Shown one piece after another: positions 8,190-17,168 of a stretch of 64,000 bases of DNA. Where the stretch lies: contig CAZXIN010000028.1 of assembly GCA_964640795.1 (NCBI GenBank), forward strand, positions 1-64,000. The letters are read 5' to 3'. The DNA is from M269 sp964640795 (GTDB lineage Bacteria > Pseudomonadota > Gammaproteobacteria > Enterobacterales > Alteromonadaceae). The first letter of the stretch is position 1. Each line of letters starts with the position of its first letter. The notes under the pieces were generated by a model, which saw only the letters and a program-made list of their open reading frames with translations, made no database searches and was not told where the DNA came from. A program made the position numbers and the translations under genes.

Positions 8190-9092
8190 TTAATTTGCCA
8201 AATGATGGGCCTTTAGCATATCGAGCAAGAGTCTGGTGGCTTTAGCTGTCGTTGAACCTTTAGGAAATACTGCAAACAACTCTAGCTCCGGTAGGGAATA
8301 GTCGGGGAATAGTCTAATAAGGCGCCCTGCGTCGATCTCTGGTTGTGCGTCGAAGTCTGGTAATAGCGCAAGGCCGTGATCTTTTAACGCAAATTGCAAA
8401 CGTGCTGCAGCGCTATTGGTATGAATAGGACCTTTGATGCTGACTTCATGTGTTATGTTTCCTTTGCTTAAGGTAACGCTTTGATTATGTCGTTTGTATA
8501 CAACCCATTCATAATGCGTTAAATCGCTGGGTGATTTAGGCAAGCCATACTTGATTAAGAATTGAGGCGAAGCACAGATATATCGATAGCTGACAGTGAG
8601 TTTAACGGCATGTAGATCACTGTCTGTTAACGGACCAGAGCGTACCGCTAAATCAATGCCGTCTTCAATTATATTAGACAGCTCTTCCGAAAAACTGATA
8701 TTTAAAGTGATATCTGGGTATTTAAGCCTGAATTCGTGTGCGAGAGGCACAATCCAACGCATGCCTATATTGACCGGGCAGGCCAATGACACATGACCGA
8801 CGGCATTTTGTTTTAAATTTAGGAGTAGTGAGTGTGCTTGCTCTGCTTCATGCGCGACTTTACGACATTTCTCAAAATAGCGTTCACCCGCAGCTGTTAG
8901 ACTGATCTTACGCGTACTTCTATTAAGCAGGCGAGCACCGAGTGATTGCTCATGCTGCTTTATTTGATAGCTGACCACGGCACGACTCACTCCTAATCGT
9001 TTCGCAGCGGCACTAAAACTGCCAGCCTCAACAACACGTGTGAAGACAACCATGCCGCGTATTTCATTTAATACTGGATCGCTCATTGTCAA
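8190..9092 (-). CDS. LysR family transcriptional regulator
   Basis: A 300-residue protein with the N-terminal LysR helix-turn-helix (VVEAGSFSAAAKRLGVSRAV then VSYQIKQHEQSLGARLLNR) and a C-terminal periplasmic-binding-like effector domain from about residue 95. The length is typical. It is divergent from the DJ-1/PfpI gene at 9194 with only 101 bases between them, the standard layout for a LysR regulator and its target, so it probably controls that gene and itself. The inducer is unknown. Confidence 0.92.
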   Translation of the reverse strand: MTMSDPVLNEIRGMVVFTRVVEAGSFSAAAKRLGVSRAVVSYQIKQHEQSLGARLLNRSTRKISLTAAGERYFEKCRKVAHEAEQAHSLLLNLKQNAVGHVSLACPVNIGMRWIVPLAHEFRLKYPDITLNISFSEELSNIIEDGIDLAVRSGPLTDSDLHAVKLTVSYRYICASPQFLIKYGLPKSPSDLTHYEWVVYKRHNQSVTLSKGNITHEVSIKGPIHTNSAAARLQFALKDHGLALLPDFDAQPEIDAGRLIRLFPDYSLPELELFAVFPKGSTTAKATRLLLDMLKAHHLAN

Positions 9093-9193
9093 ATTTTAGC
9101 TAACAATTAGGCAAAAATATACACCCTAGTGTGAGGATAATGCTTCACTTAGACTAGCCGCACTATTTACCCGCTGAAATCTTAACCACTATT
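9093..9193. promoter_or_regulatory. Divergent promoter/operator region between LysR and DJ-1/PfpI genes
   Basis: 101 bases separate two divergently transcribed genes and must hold both promoters and probably the LysR binding site. The region is AT-rich near the LysR start. I could not assign -35/-10 boxes or a single T-N11-A site with confidence. Confidence 0.5.
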
Positions 9194-9871
9194 ATGAATA
9201 TTCTTGTTGTCATTACATCACACAGCCAACTTGGCAATACCGGCTCTAAAACAGGTTTTTGGTTGGAAGAGCTCGCAAGCCCTTATTACACCTTTTTGGA
9301 TCAAGGCGCTCAGGTTACGTTGGCATCGCCATTAGGAGGGCAGCCTCCTTTGGATCCAAAGAGTGACGAGAAAGGCTTTCAAACAGACTCCACAAAGCGG
9401 TTTAGTAAAGACGGCAGTGCCCAAAAAGCGCTGGCAACTACGCTAAGATTGGCTGATGTTAATGTTGACGATTTTGATGCTATCTTTTATCCCGGTGGTC
9501 ACGGTCCGTTATGGGACCTCACGAGTGATCAGTATTCAATCGGATTAATCCAAAGCTTCTGGGCAGCCGAGAAACCTGTAGGGGCTGTATGCCATGCACC
9601 TGCCGTTTTACTGGGTTGCGTGGATGAGTCTGGACAAGCTTTAGTTAAAGGTAAAAAGGTAACGGGTTTTAGTAACACTGAAGAAGCGGCAGTAGAGTTA
9701 ACGGATATTGTACCTTTTTTATTGGAAGACGAGTTACAGGCAAAAGGTGGCTACTATGTTAAGTCAGATGATTGGAGTGCTTTTGCGGTCACGGATGGTC
9801 TTTTGGTGACAGGGCAAAACCCTGCATCTTCAGAAGAAGTCGCTAAATCATTATTGCAGTTGATTAGATAG
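9194..9871 (+). CDS. DJ-1/PfpI family protein, type 1 glutamine amidotransferase-like (HchA group)
   Basis: A 225-residue protein. The nucleophile elbow AVCHAPAVLLG carries the conserved Cys-His, and IFYPGGHGPLWDL is the family's glycine-rich loop. An N-terminal Glu in the FWLEELASPYYTFLDQGA region is typical of the class I GATase-like chaperone/glyoxalase/deglycase proteins. It is probably a cytoplasmic protein of the carbonyl-stress response, acting on glyoxal-type aldehydes or glycated proteins. It is divergent from a LysR regulator that probably controls it, and ends 20 bases before the convergent GrpB gene. Confidence 0.88.
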   Translation: MNILVVITSHSQLGNTGSKTGFWLEELASPYYTFLDQGAQVTLASPLGGQPPLDPKSDEKGFQTDSTKRFSKDGSAQKALATTLRLADVNVDDFDAIFYPGGHGPLWDLTSDQYSIGLIQSFWAAEKPVGAVCHAPAVLLGCVDESGQALVKGKKVTGFSNTEEAAVELTDIVPFLLEDELQAKGGYYVKSDDWSAFAVTDGLLVTGQNPASSEEVAKSLLQLIR

Positions 9872-9890
9872 GATTGGTATTGGGTCAGTT

Positions 9891-10424
9891 TCAGAGTGCT
9901 TTATGCCACGCTAATGCCAACTTCATATGATGGGTAATAAAATCATTTTTTAGCTGCATGTAGCGCTCGATATCGTGTCCACATTCACTTGCCGCGTATT
10001 TTTTGATTTGAGCATAGCTATTCGCTATTTGAGAGTGAGCTGACAGGTAATCCCTGAAAGCTCTATGCTCTTTTAAGTGTAAGTTGCCGGTCTGAAAAGC
10101 ATGTATATGGTGACTACGTTGTATACCTCCCTTTTGGAAATAACGTCGTCCAACGATAGTATTTTCGCCTTTCGCGACATAACCTAAGCCTTCTATGTTG
10201 CTTTGCTGTTGGTCTAATTTCTCTAAGTCTCTAACTTCGATCAGAATATCTACAATGGGTTTTGCCGCTAACCCAACGACTGAAGTACTGCCGATGTGTT
10301 CTATAGCAACCGCATTGTCCGAGATCGCTTTACATAGTTTGACTCTTTCCTGCTCAAAGCGTTCTGCCCATACAGGATTGTATGCTAAGACTTCAATTTG
10401 TCGTTGTTGAGATCGCATAGGCAT
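9891..10424 (-). CDS. GrpB family protein (nucleotidyltransferase fold)
   Basis: A 177-residue protein spanning the full GrpB/UPF0157 family. Signatures are the opening IEVLAYNPVWAERFEQE, AIEHIGSTSVVGLAAKPIVD with the GS-x(n)-D nucleotidyltransferase-like motif and its DILIEV acidic pair, and the C-terminal LKEHRAFRDYLSAH. The family has a nucleotidyltransferase fold and is sometimes fused to dephospho-CoA kinase, but its reaction is not established. It is transcribed away from the regulator gene upstream, 46 bases apart. Confidence 0.9.
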   Translation of the reverse strand: MPMRSQQRQIEVLAYNPVWAERFEQERVKLCKAISDNAVAIEHIGSTSVVGLAAKPIVDILIEVRDLEKLDQQQSNIEGLGYVAKGENTIVGRRYFQKGGIQRSHHIHAFQTGNLHLKEHRAFRDYLSAHSQIANSYAQIKKYAASECGHDIERYMQLKNDFITHHMKLALAWHKAL

Positions 10425-10470
10425 TGTTGATTGATATTGCTTTTATAGGTTCGCTTATACAAACCTAAGG

Positions 10471-12708
10471 TTAATTTAAGGCACGGGTCTGATTCTGGGC
10501 TAACAGCCTATTGAACTTTCGCTGATCTCCGCCTGCATTAGTGTATGCCTTACGGATATTTATCTCAGCAAGAATATTATCATTAAAATCTGGCAACCAC
10601 CCTTGGGCAAGCATGTTCTCTATTGCTGAGACGGCTGCAAGGTTTTGGTTCGACTGAGCTAACCATTGAACGTAAGCAAGGGTTAATGGTGGTTCTTTTA
10701 TACCGTTAAAGTAAGCCGTTAATTTTTCAGTGAGCGCTGTGCTTTCTGTCGACTGCTCTTTTGATATGAGTAGAGCATTTAAGAAAACAAATTGCCCGCT
10801 ATTTCTGTCTGATATCTCGCCCTGATTGTTAATGTCAGGGAAATGCTGAACAAAAAGCTCGTGTGCTTTATGGTATTGCTGAGTATGCATCAGTAAAGCG
10901 AGGTAAGGTATAACATGTCGATTAGTGTTTTCTAGCTGGTTTATACTTTGTAGGTAACGTTCTTTTAAATACATTGCTGCCTTAGCCATATCTCCTTGAG
11001 CAACGTTCAAGGCGGCTTGCGTATACAACCAAAAAGCAGGGTTAGCCTGATTAGGGTCTGACTTTTCGATTAAAGAACTCGCTGCTGTTGTTTGCCCTAA
11101 ACCGAGTCGGACAAGCGCTTGGGTTAATAAATAAGGTGTCCGTTGGCTTAGGTTCGATGCGTTCCCTTGGCTCCATAGAATGAACTGCTTAGCTCGCTCG
11201 ATATTTAACGGTAGGAAATCCAGTTCCTCGACGGGGCGAAGCGAGTAGATAGGCTCTATGGTTAACGATCGTTGATAGTATTGCTTTGCTTGCTGTAGTT
11301 TACGCAAATTGAGCAATGAATAAGCCAAACTGCGATTAATATTAGGTGAGAGTGGATCTAGTGATAATGCTTTTTGATGCATGACAAGAGCCTCTTCAAC
11401 CTCACCTTGAGTACGCAGAAAGTTACCATACCAAAGGTAAGCGTTAGCATAGTTTGGTGACTGTGCTATAGAGGTTTCGAATAACTCAATGATAGTTTCT
11501 GGATTGTCATCACCCGACAGCAGCGCTTTGGTAGCAAGCACTTTGCCATTTTTAGGGGATAATCGGTTAGCTTTGTCGATAAGCGGTATACAGGCAGAGT
11601 AGGCTTTTGGTTCTGTCCAGTCAGAGTAGATGTGCAAGAACAAATAGGTGTTACATAGGCCAACCAGTGTCTCTATGTTGTCAGGTTGTTGTTGCAGTAT
11701 TTTTTTGTATAACGAGAGGGCGGCTTCAAGGTCTGCAGGCTCTCGTTTATTCCATAAATACTGTGCGAGAACAAAGGTTTCATAAAGCGTTTTGTTTAGT
11801 GTAATGAGAGGTTCTGAAAAAGGTTTAGGGGTTAACGAATCACTCTTTAAGGCAGATTTTAAAGCCGATGTGAGCTGTTGTTTCAAGCCTAGTAAGGCAT
11901 TGTCTTGCGCATTGAACTCCGCCGCCCATATCACCTGTTGGCTTTCTCTTTGAGTTAATTGAGCAGACAGTAATAGTGCTCCACCTTCGTTAGAAAGGCT
12001 ATGTGTTAGCTCAACATCAGCATTGCTGATTTGGTGTCCATCACGCATCAATATAAGGTTGATGTCTGGTATCGACAATAAATCTGACAGCAAAAGGTGA
12101 CCAAAGGTGTCGAGCTGTTCTTGTCTTGGTTGTGTAAGGTTTTGAGTAGGACGAATTGCCATGGAGCCTAAGTTTGTTAGCTTTTGTTGTTCTGTGAATT
12201 CGCTCTCTGATTTGGGTGGTTTATTTTGTGATGAAAGGAACCCGATACCAGCGATAATTACCAAAGTGATCGCAGCAATGACTATGCGGATGAATGGTTG
12301 TTTGCTCTTTAGCAATTCGGGCTTTTTAGTGATACTGTTGGAGTTAGTCTGTGTTGCTTCTAATAGGGAAATAGGTTTGATCAATCGATAGCCTTTGCCT
12401 GAGACTCTTTCTACATAGTGTTTTTGTGGTTGAGTATCCTGCAGTGCTTTTCTTAGCTGTGCGACAGCCTGATAGATAGAACTGTCAGATATAGCAAGAT
12501 TAGGCCAAATCCGTTCGACTATAGTTTCTTGGCTAACAGGGTTCCCTTGATTTTCGGCCAGCAAGAGGCATAGCGCCATAACCTTAGGAGTGACAAGATG
12601 CTCAATAACCTCATCATTATTAAGCATTGAAATCCTATTTATCTTGGGCTCTATACGCCAAGGGCCAATATAAAAACCTTGTTCAAGTTCGATTGTTAGC
12701 AATGACAT
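10471..12708 (-). CDS. CadC-like membrane transcriptional regulator with TPR sensor domain
   Basis: A 745-residue one-component regulator. Residues about 10-110 form an OmpR/PhoB-type winged helix (VTPKVMALCLLLAENQGNPV, IVERIWPN, then SIYQAVAQLRKAL and VSGKGYRLIKP). A single membrane segment lies near 138-160 (IRIVIAAITLVIIAGIGFLS). The remaining 580 residues are helical, with several TPR units (for example NYANAYLWYGNFLRTQGEVE and ALSLDPLSPNINRSLAYSLL). The layout is DNA-binding inside, sensor outside, as in CadC and ToxR. It is divergent from the amidohydrolase gene, a plausible target. The signal is unknown. Confidence 0.87.
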   Translation of the reverse strand: MSLLTIELEQGFYIGPWRIEPKINRISMLNNDEVIEHLVTPKVMALCLLLAENQGNPVSQETIVERIWPNLAISDSSIYQAVAQLRKALQDTQPQKHYVERVSGKGYRLIKPISLLEATQTNSNSITKKPELLKSKQPFIRIVIAAITLVIIAGIGFLSSQNKPPKSESEFTEQQKLTNLGSMAIRPTQNLTQPRQEQLDTFGHLLLSDLLSIPDINLILMRDGHQISNADVELTHSLSNEGGALLLSAQLTQRESQQVIWAAEFNAQDNALLGLKQQLTSALKSALKSDSLTPKPFSEPLITLNKTLYETFVLAQYLWNKREPADLEAALSLYKKILQQQPDNIETLVGLCNTYLFLHIYSDWTEPKAYSACIPLIDKANRLSPKNGKVLATKALLSGDDNPETIIELFETSIAQSPNYANAYLWYGNFLRTQGEVEEALVMHQKALSLDPLSPNINRSLAYSLLNLRKLQQAKQYYQRSLTIEPIYSLRPVEELDFLPLNIERAKQFILWSQGNASNLSQRTPYLLTQALVRLGLGQTTAASSLIEKSDPNQANPAFWLYTQAALNVAQGDMAKAAMYLKERYLQSINQLENTNRHVIPYLALLMHTQQYHKAHELFVQHFPDINNQGEISDRNSGQFVFLNALLISKEQSTESTALTEKLTAYFNGIKEPPLTLAYVQWLAQSNQNLAAVSAIENMLAQGWLPDFNDNILAEINIRKAYTNAGGDQRKFNRLLAQNQTRALN

Positions 12709-12871
12709 CGCTTATTTCACACTATTTATGCACGTTGATTTTATAGGTAACATCATGAAAAGTAAGCATTAAGGAAAATTTTAGAAAAATATCAGAATTA
12801 TATTGAGTGATTATTTCTAGCTTTTCGCATGCTTGTTATTCGTTATTAGTTAAGAAGGGATAACCATAATA
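12709..12871. promoter_or_regulatory. Divergent promoter region between the CadC-like regulator and the amidohydrolase
   Basis: 163 AT-rich bases lie between two divergent starts. Both promoters and any binding site of the CadC-like protein should be here. A purine-rich AAGAAGGGATAA precedes the amidohydrolase ATG. I do not see an obvious operator repeat. Confidence 0.45.
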
Positions 12872-14347
12872 ATGCCTACGAAAATAATCTTCTATGTTTT
12901 TACACTATTGTCAGTTTTTGTTTTTCCTGCACTATCGCAGCATTTGATAATCAGCGATGTCACGATAGTCACTCCCAAGATGAATGGCGAGGTTGTAACA
13001 CGAAACGGGCAATGGGTCGAAATAGTTGAAGGTAGAATTGCACAGATATCCTCCAGCCCTATCACAGAGGGGAATGGCATTCGCTTAATTGATGGGAAGG
13101 GCAAATACCTTGTCCCTGGCTTAATGGATTCTCATGTTCATACTCAAACCATGCCAGGGTTAGATTGGGATAATCCTGAGCTTCTGCCATTACAGCAAGC
13201 TTTTTTAGAGCAGCAGCCTCGCAGCTATCTCTACTACGGTATTACACAGGTTCTTGACCCATCGTTAACTCGCCATGCCGTGGAAAATTTCACAAGTGCA
13301 CCGCTGAATCCTGACATTTTATTTTGCGGATCTGCGCCTATCGTTGGCGGTTATGCGCTCATAAACGCGAGCCTAGCCGAGTCAGTTCGACGCAAGCCCT
13401 ATTTCATCCATCAGCCTCATAAAGATGGACCGATACCAGATGGATTCGATCCTGAGAATCATACACCTGAGGCAGTTGTCGGCCGTATGAAGGCCGACGG
13501 TGCTATTTGTATTAAGGTCTACATTGAAGATGGGTTTGATCTCAACTCTGATTGGCCGATGATAGGGATGGATTTGTTAAAACGTGTTAGAAAAGCAGCC
13601 GACAAGCATGGGTTACTCGTTGTTGCACATGCTAATGCACTAGATATGCAGGAGATCGCGCTAAAAGCCGATGTTGATGTACTGGCTCATGGGATGTGGA
13701 ATTGGCTAAATGAATCTAGCAAAGATAAATTGCCTAGTGCGGTTCAGCGTATTGCTGATGAGATTGTAACGTCCAAAACAGCTTACCAACCCACATTAAA
13801 TGTCATGCGTTCATTAAGGGATGTGAATGTCCCCAATCACCTTGAAACATCAGGCTATGATGACGTTGTTCCTAAGGTGATTCTAGAGTGGTATGAAACT
13901 ACGCAGGGGCAATGGTTCGCCAGAGAAATGCGGGAGGGGTGGGGAACATCCGACTTAACTGTGATTTACAATCGGCAAACACAGGTTCTCGAACAGGGTG
14001 AACGTGTATTGTCTTACCTCTATCAACAAGGTCATCCTATGTTACTGGCTACTGATACACCACCAGCACCAACCTATGCATCACAACCGGGTTTGTCGGC
14101 CTATATGGAATTGCAGGCTATGCATAGAGCCGGTGTAACACTAGCTGACTTACTAAAAGCGGCAACCATCAACAACGCCAGTACATTCGGTCTTGAGCAA
14201 AACTATGGCACTGTTGAAAGCGGAAAAATAGCTAACCTGTTATTGCTAAATGAGAATCCACTAGCAACAGTGAAAGCATACGACAGTATAGACACAGTGA
14301 TATTAAGAGGTGAGCCTATTGTTCGATCAAGGTTAACAGCAAAGTAG
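12872..14347 (+). CDS. Secreted amidohydrolase-superfamily metal-dependent hydrolase
   Basis: A 491-residue protein with a Sec signal peptide (hydrophobic residues 4-22, cleavage near LSQ). Metal-binding motifs of the amidohydrolase superfamily are in order: DSHVHT (about residue 89), a lysine in GAICIKVYIEDG that may be carboxylated, VVAHANAL, VLAHGMWNW, and LLATDTPP near residue 392. The C-terminal strands re-form the small beta domain (TVESGKIANLLLLNENPLAT). It resembles imidazolonepropionase/prolidase-like enzymes of the periplasm, but the substrate is not determinable. It is divergent from the CadC-like regulator. Confidence 0.88.
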   Translation: MPTKIIFYVFTLLSVFVFPALSQHLIISDVTIVTPKMNGEVVTRNGQWVEIVEGRIAQISSSPITEGNGIRLIDGKGKYLVPGLMDSHVHTQTMPGLDWDNPELLPLQQAFLEQQPRSYLYYGITQVLDPSLTRHAVENFTSAPLNPDILFCGSAPIVGGYALINASLAESVRRKPYFIHQPHKDGPIPDGFDPENHTPEAVVGRMKADGAICIKVYIEDGFDLNSDWPMIGMDLLKRVRKAADKHGLLVVAHANALDMQEIALKADVDVLAHGMWNWLNESSKDKLPSAVQRIADEIVTSKTAYQPTLNVMRSLRDVNVPNHLETSGYDDVVPKVILEWYETTQGQWFAREMREGWGTSDLTVIYNRQTQVLEQGERVLSYLYQQGHPMLLATDTPPAPTYASQPGLSAYMELQAMHRAGVTLADLLKAATINNASTFGLEQNYGTVESGKIANLLLLNENPLATVKAYDSIDTVILRGEPIVRSRLTAK

Positions 14348-14414
14348 ATTGACTCTATCGCTATTCAACTATCGTTGAAATGAAGCAACGTCGAAGTCAT
14401 AGCGCATTATATAG

Positions 14415-14447
14415 CCTCAGCTTGCTTAGGTTTTTTAGAAGCTGAGG
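14415..14447. terminator. Inverted repeat between convergent genes, probable terminator
   Basis: CCTCAGCTT at 14415-14423 is perfectly complementary to AAGCTGAGG at 14439-14447. The 15-base loop contains a T run. It lies between the convergent amidohydrolase and dehydrogenase genes. No long T run follows the stem on the plus strand, so it is a structural candidate rather than a textbook terminator. Confidence 0.45.
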
Positions 14448-14486
14448 TTAGCAATATAATCTAGTTCATGAGTGTTTCGCTTATAA

Positions 14487-15533
14487 TCAAGCTAAAGTTT
14501 TCATGTCTATCACGAAGCGGTATTTTACGTCAGCTTTTTCTATTCGCGTAAAGGCATCGTTAATATCTTGCATATTGATCATCTCAATGTCAGAGGTGAT
14601 GTTATGCTCACCGCAAAAATCTAACATCTCTTGTGTCTCCTTTATACCTCCAATCAGAGAACCTGCTACGGCTTTTCGATTCAACGCCATTGGAAAGGTG
14701 TTTAGCGATTTAAATTCGTCTAATGCACCGACCATGCACATAGTAGAGTCAAACTTTAAAAGTGCTATATAAGGGTTCATATCGTGCGCTACAGGCACAG
14801 TATTCAACAGAAAATCAAACTGTCCGGCCCATTGCTCCATCGCGTTTGCATCCGTAGACAATAAGACGTCATCAGCACCTAGCCTTTGTGCATCTTCGGC
14901 CTTTTCTTTTGACGTCGTAATCATGACCGTACGCGCGCCTAAAGCTTTGGCAAACTTGATGCCCATATGACCCAGACCTCCAAGCCCTATGACTCCTACC
15001 GTATGGCCCTCTCCAATGTTCCAGTGTTTTAACGGAGAGTATGTTGTGATGCCAGCACAAAGCAAAGGCGCCGCGCCAGCCATATCAAGGTTGTCAGGTA
15101 AACTCAGCACATAATGCTGATCAACTACGATGTTTTGTGAATAGCCGCCCAGTGTTACACCGCCTGGATCATCTGTTTCACTGGTGTAGGTCATTGTCAT
15201 ACCATTCAAGCAATACTGCTCTAAGTCCTTTTCGCATGCCTCGCAGGTTCGGCAAGAATCAACAAAGCAACCAACACCCACCTTGTCACCGACCTTAAAA
15301 CGTTTAACATTCGGGCCTACGGCAATGACGCGCCCGATGATTTCGTGACCGGGAACCATGGGGTATAGTGATGTGCCCCAGTCGTTTCTTGTAAAATGAA
15401 TGTCAGAGTGACATACCCCACAGTAATCAATGTCAATTTGGACATCATCTTCACCAACAGCACGGCGCTCGATGTCAAATGGGGCAAGGCCAGAGGTTTC
15501 GTTTTGTGCTGCGTAGGCTTTTGCTTGTGCCAT
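14487..15533 (-). CDS. Zinc-dependent NAD(P)-linked alcohol dehydrogenase / aldehyde reductase (YahK/CAD type)
   Basis: A 348-residue medium-chain dehydrogenase. The catalytic zinc motif CGVCHSDIHFTRNDWG and PMVPGHEIIGRV are followed by the four-cysteine structural zinc site (C-x2-C-x2-C-x7-C, from DSCRTCEACEKDLEQYC). The Rossmann motif is GVIGLGGLGHMGIKFAKALG, with Ser/Thr after the second strand suggesting NADPH. Members of the cinnamyl-alcohol-dehydrogenase group reduce aromatic and aliphatic aldehydes. It lies two genes downstream of a biosynthetic operon whose large enzyme should release an aldehyde, so a role in that pathway is possible, but the gaps (77 and 125 bases) allow independent transcription. 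Confidence 0.92.
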   Translation of the reverse strand: MAQAKAYAAQNETSGLAPFDIERRAVGEDDVQIDIDYCGVCHSDIHFTRNDWGTSLYPMVPGHEIIGRVIAVGPNVKRFKVGDKVGVGCFVDSCRTCEACEKDLEQYCLNGMTMTYTSETDDPGGVTLGGYSQNIVVDQHYVLSLPDNLDMAGAAPLLCAGITTYSPLKHWNIGEGHTVGVIGLGGLGHMGIKFAKALGARTVMITTSKEKAEDAQRLGADDVLLSTDANAMEQWAGQFDFLLNTVPVAHDMNPYIALLKFDSTMCMVGALDEFKSLNTFPMALNRKAVAGSLIGGIKETQEMLDFCGEHNITSDIEMINMQDINDAFTRIEKADVKYRFVIDMKTLA

Positions 15534-15610
15534 TATTTCTTTACCTTTGTATTCATAGTGTGAGTGCCCAGAGATATGAATTATCTCGGGGCTATTTTTC
15601 GGGTTATACC

Positions 15611-16423
15611 CTAAGCCAGAGTTCGCTTAGGGCTAGTTTTTAAGTGTGTGAAATATAAAGGCAGTCCGACAAAAACAAAGCCGCCTACTAAATTACCTAG
15701 TACGGTGGGAAGTTCGTTCCAAAGTACATAGTCGGCAATCGTAAATTGCGCTCCCATAATCATAGAAAAAGGGAACAAAAACATATTCACGATGGAGTGT
15801 TCGAAGCCCATGAAGAAGAACAAGGCGATGGGCATCCACATGGCCGCCATACGGCTCCCTGCAGAGGTTGAAATCATGGCGCCAACAACACCCATCGAGA
15901 CCATCCAGTTGCATAACATGCCGCGCATAAAGATGGTTAGCCAACCAGACCCTCCGTGTGCCTGGTAACCTAATGTTCTTGCTTCACCGATACCCGTGAC
16001 TTTCGCTGCCAATTCCCCGCCGTCGACTTGATACCCGTAAGTCAAAATGTACGACATCATAAAAGCGACGGTTAAAGCACCACCTAGATTGCCCACACAA
16101 ACAAGCCCCCAGTTACGTAATACTTGGGTGACAGTCACACCTGGCCTTTTGTCGATGAGGGCAAGTGGAACTAACGTGAAGACACCGGTTAGTAAGTCAA
16201 ACTTCATCAGGTAGAGCATGATAAAACCGATGGGAAACAAAATAGCGCCTAACAAAGGGGAGCCTGTTTTAACGATGATCGCAATCGCAAACATCGCTGC
16301 TAGTGCTAAAATAGCACCGGCCATAAAGGCTCGGATTAGCGTATCTCGGCCGGACATATACACTTTCGATTCACCGGAATCGACCATTCTTTTTACAAAT
16401 TCATTGGGTTCAACATAGGCCAT
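15611..16423 (-). CDS. Formate/nitrite transporter (FNT) family channel
   Basis: A 270-residue membrane protein with six predicted segments and the FNT fold. The conserved central histidine lies in MGFEHSIVNMFLFP, and the first half has FDLLTGVFTL where other members have the ELFTGN-type loop. FNT proteins form pentameric channels for small monovalent anions such as formate, nitrite or hydrosulfide. The divergent loop makes the substrate uncertain. It starts 125 bases after the stop of azoR on the same strand. Confidence 0.88.
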   Translation of the reverse strand: MAYVEPNEFVKRMVDSGESKVYMSGRDTLIRAFMAGAILALAAMFAIAIIVKTGSPLLGAILFPIGFIMLYLMKFDLLTGVFTLVPLALIDKRPGVTVTQVLRNWGLVCVGNLGGALTVAFMMSYILTYGYQVDGGELAAKVTGIGEARTLGYQAHGGSGWLTIFMRGMLCNWMVSMGVVGAMISTSAGSRMAAMWMPIALFFFMGFEHSIVNMFLFPFSMIMGAQFTIADYVLWNELPTVLGNLVGGFVFVGLPLYFTHLKTSPKRTLA

Positions 16424-16548
16424 GTCTTTTCTCCAGCAATAACAAAGAGTAGAGCTGACTGACTTGGAAAGTGTTTGTCATGCCAGCCGTTGACGCATTG
16501 CGCTGATAAAAATGCGTTTTACTCATAAATGGATAACTCATGTAAATC

Positions 16549-17142
16549 TTAAACTGCGATGAGTTCTAATTTTTCGTTCATGTTTTGAATTTCCCTTTCC
16601 CGCTTATGCGGATCGAACAACCCTTCAACGACAATGAATTCATAGTCATCAATACCAAGAAAATTGAATATTGTTCTTAAATAAGTGTCTTGATGGTTGT
16701 CCAAGCTACCTGTTAGGTTGCCAGCTCGCGTAATCACCACAATAAAGCGTTTATTTTTAACTAATCCCTCGTATCCGTTCTTAGTGAAGTTAAAGGTGTG
16801 GCCGGGGCGTGCAATGTGGTCAATATAGGCTTTTAAGGTTGACGGAATCGTAAAGTTGTACATGGGCACACCCATGACAATAGTGTCGTGTGCCATTAGC
16901 TCGTCAATCAAATCTTTGGATCTTTGTCCTGCTGCAACGGCATCGGGACAAAGGTCTCCCTGTTTATAATAAGATTCCACCAGTAGATGGTCGATATGAG
17001 GTATTGGCGTTGTGCCAATATCCCGATAAGTGACCTTTGCGCCAGTTTTTTGCGTCAACTTTTCTACCACCATTTTAGACACTTGTCGTGATGTTGAAGG
17101 TGATAGGCTGCAGCTAGAATCAATGTGCAATAGTGTTTTCAT
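16549..17142 (-). CDS. azoR: FMN-dependent NADH:azo/quinone oxidoreductase
   Basis: A 197-residue flavodoxin-like protein matching AzoR in length and motifs: the N-terminal LLHIDSSCSLSPSTSRQVS phosphate loop for FMN, the stretch MGVPMYNFTIPSTLKAYIDH, then IARPGHTFNFT. Such enzymes transfer hydride from NAD(P)H to quinones, azo and nitro compounds. It begins 26 bases after the stop of the aryl-CoA ligase gene, so it looks like the last gene of the 4-aminobenzoate operon, where it may act on an aromatic intermediate or protect against a redox-active product. That pathway role is inference. Confidence 0.88.
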   Translation of the reverse strand: MKTLLHIDSSCSLSPSTSRQVSKMVVEKLTQKTGAKVTYRDIGTTPIPHIDHLLVESYYKQGDLCPDAVAAGQRSKDLIDELMAHDTIVMGVPMYNFTIPSTLKAYIDHIARPGHTFNFTKNGYEGLVKNKRFIVVITRAGNLTGSLDNHQDTYLRTIFNFLGIDDYEFIVVEGLFDPHKREREIQNMNEKLELIAV

Positions 17143-17168
17143 GATATCTATTTTCCAACCCTAGAAAC

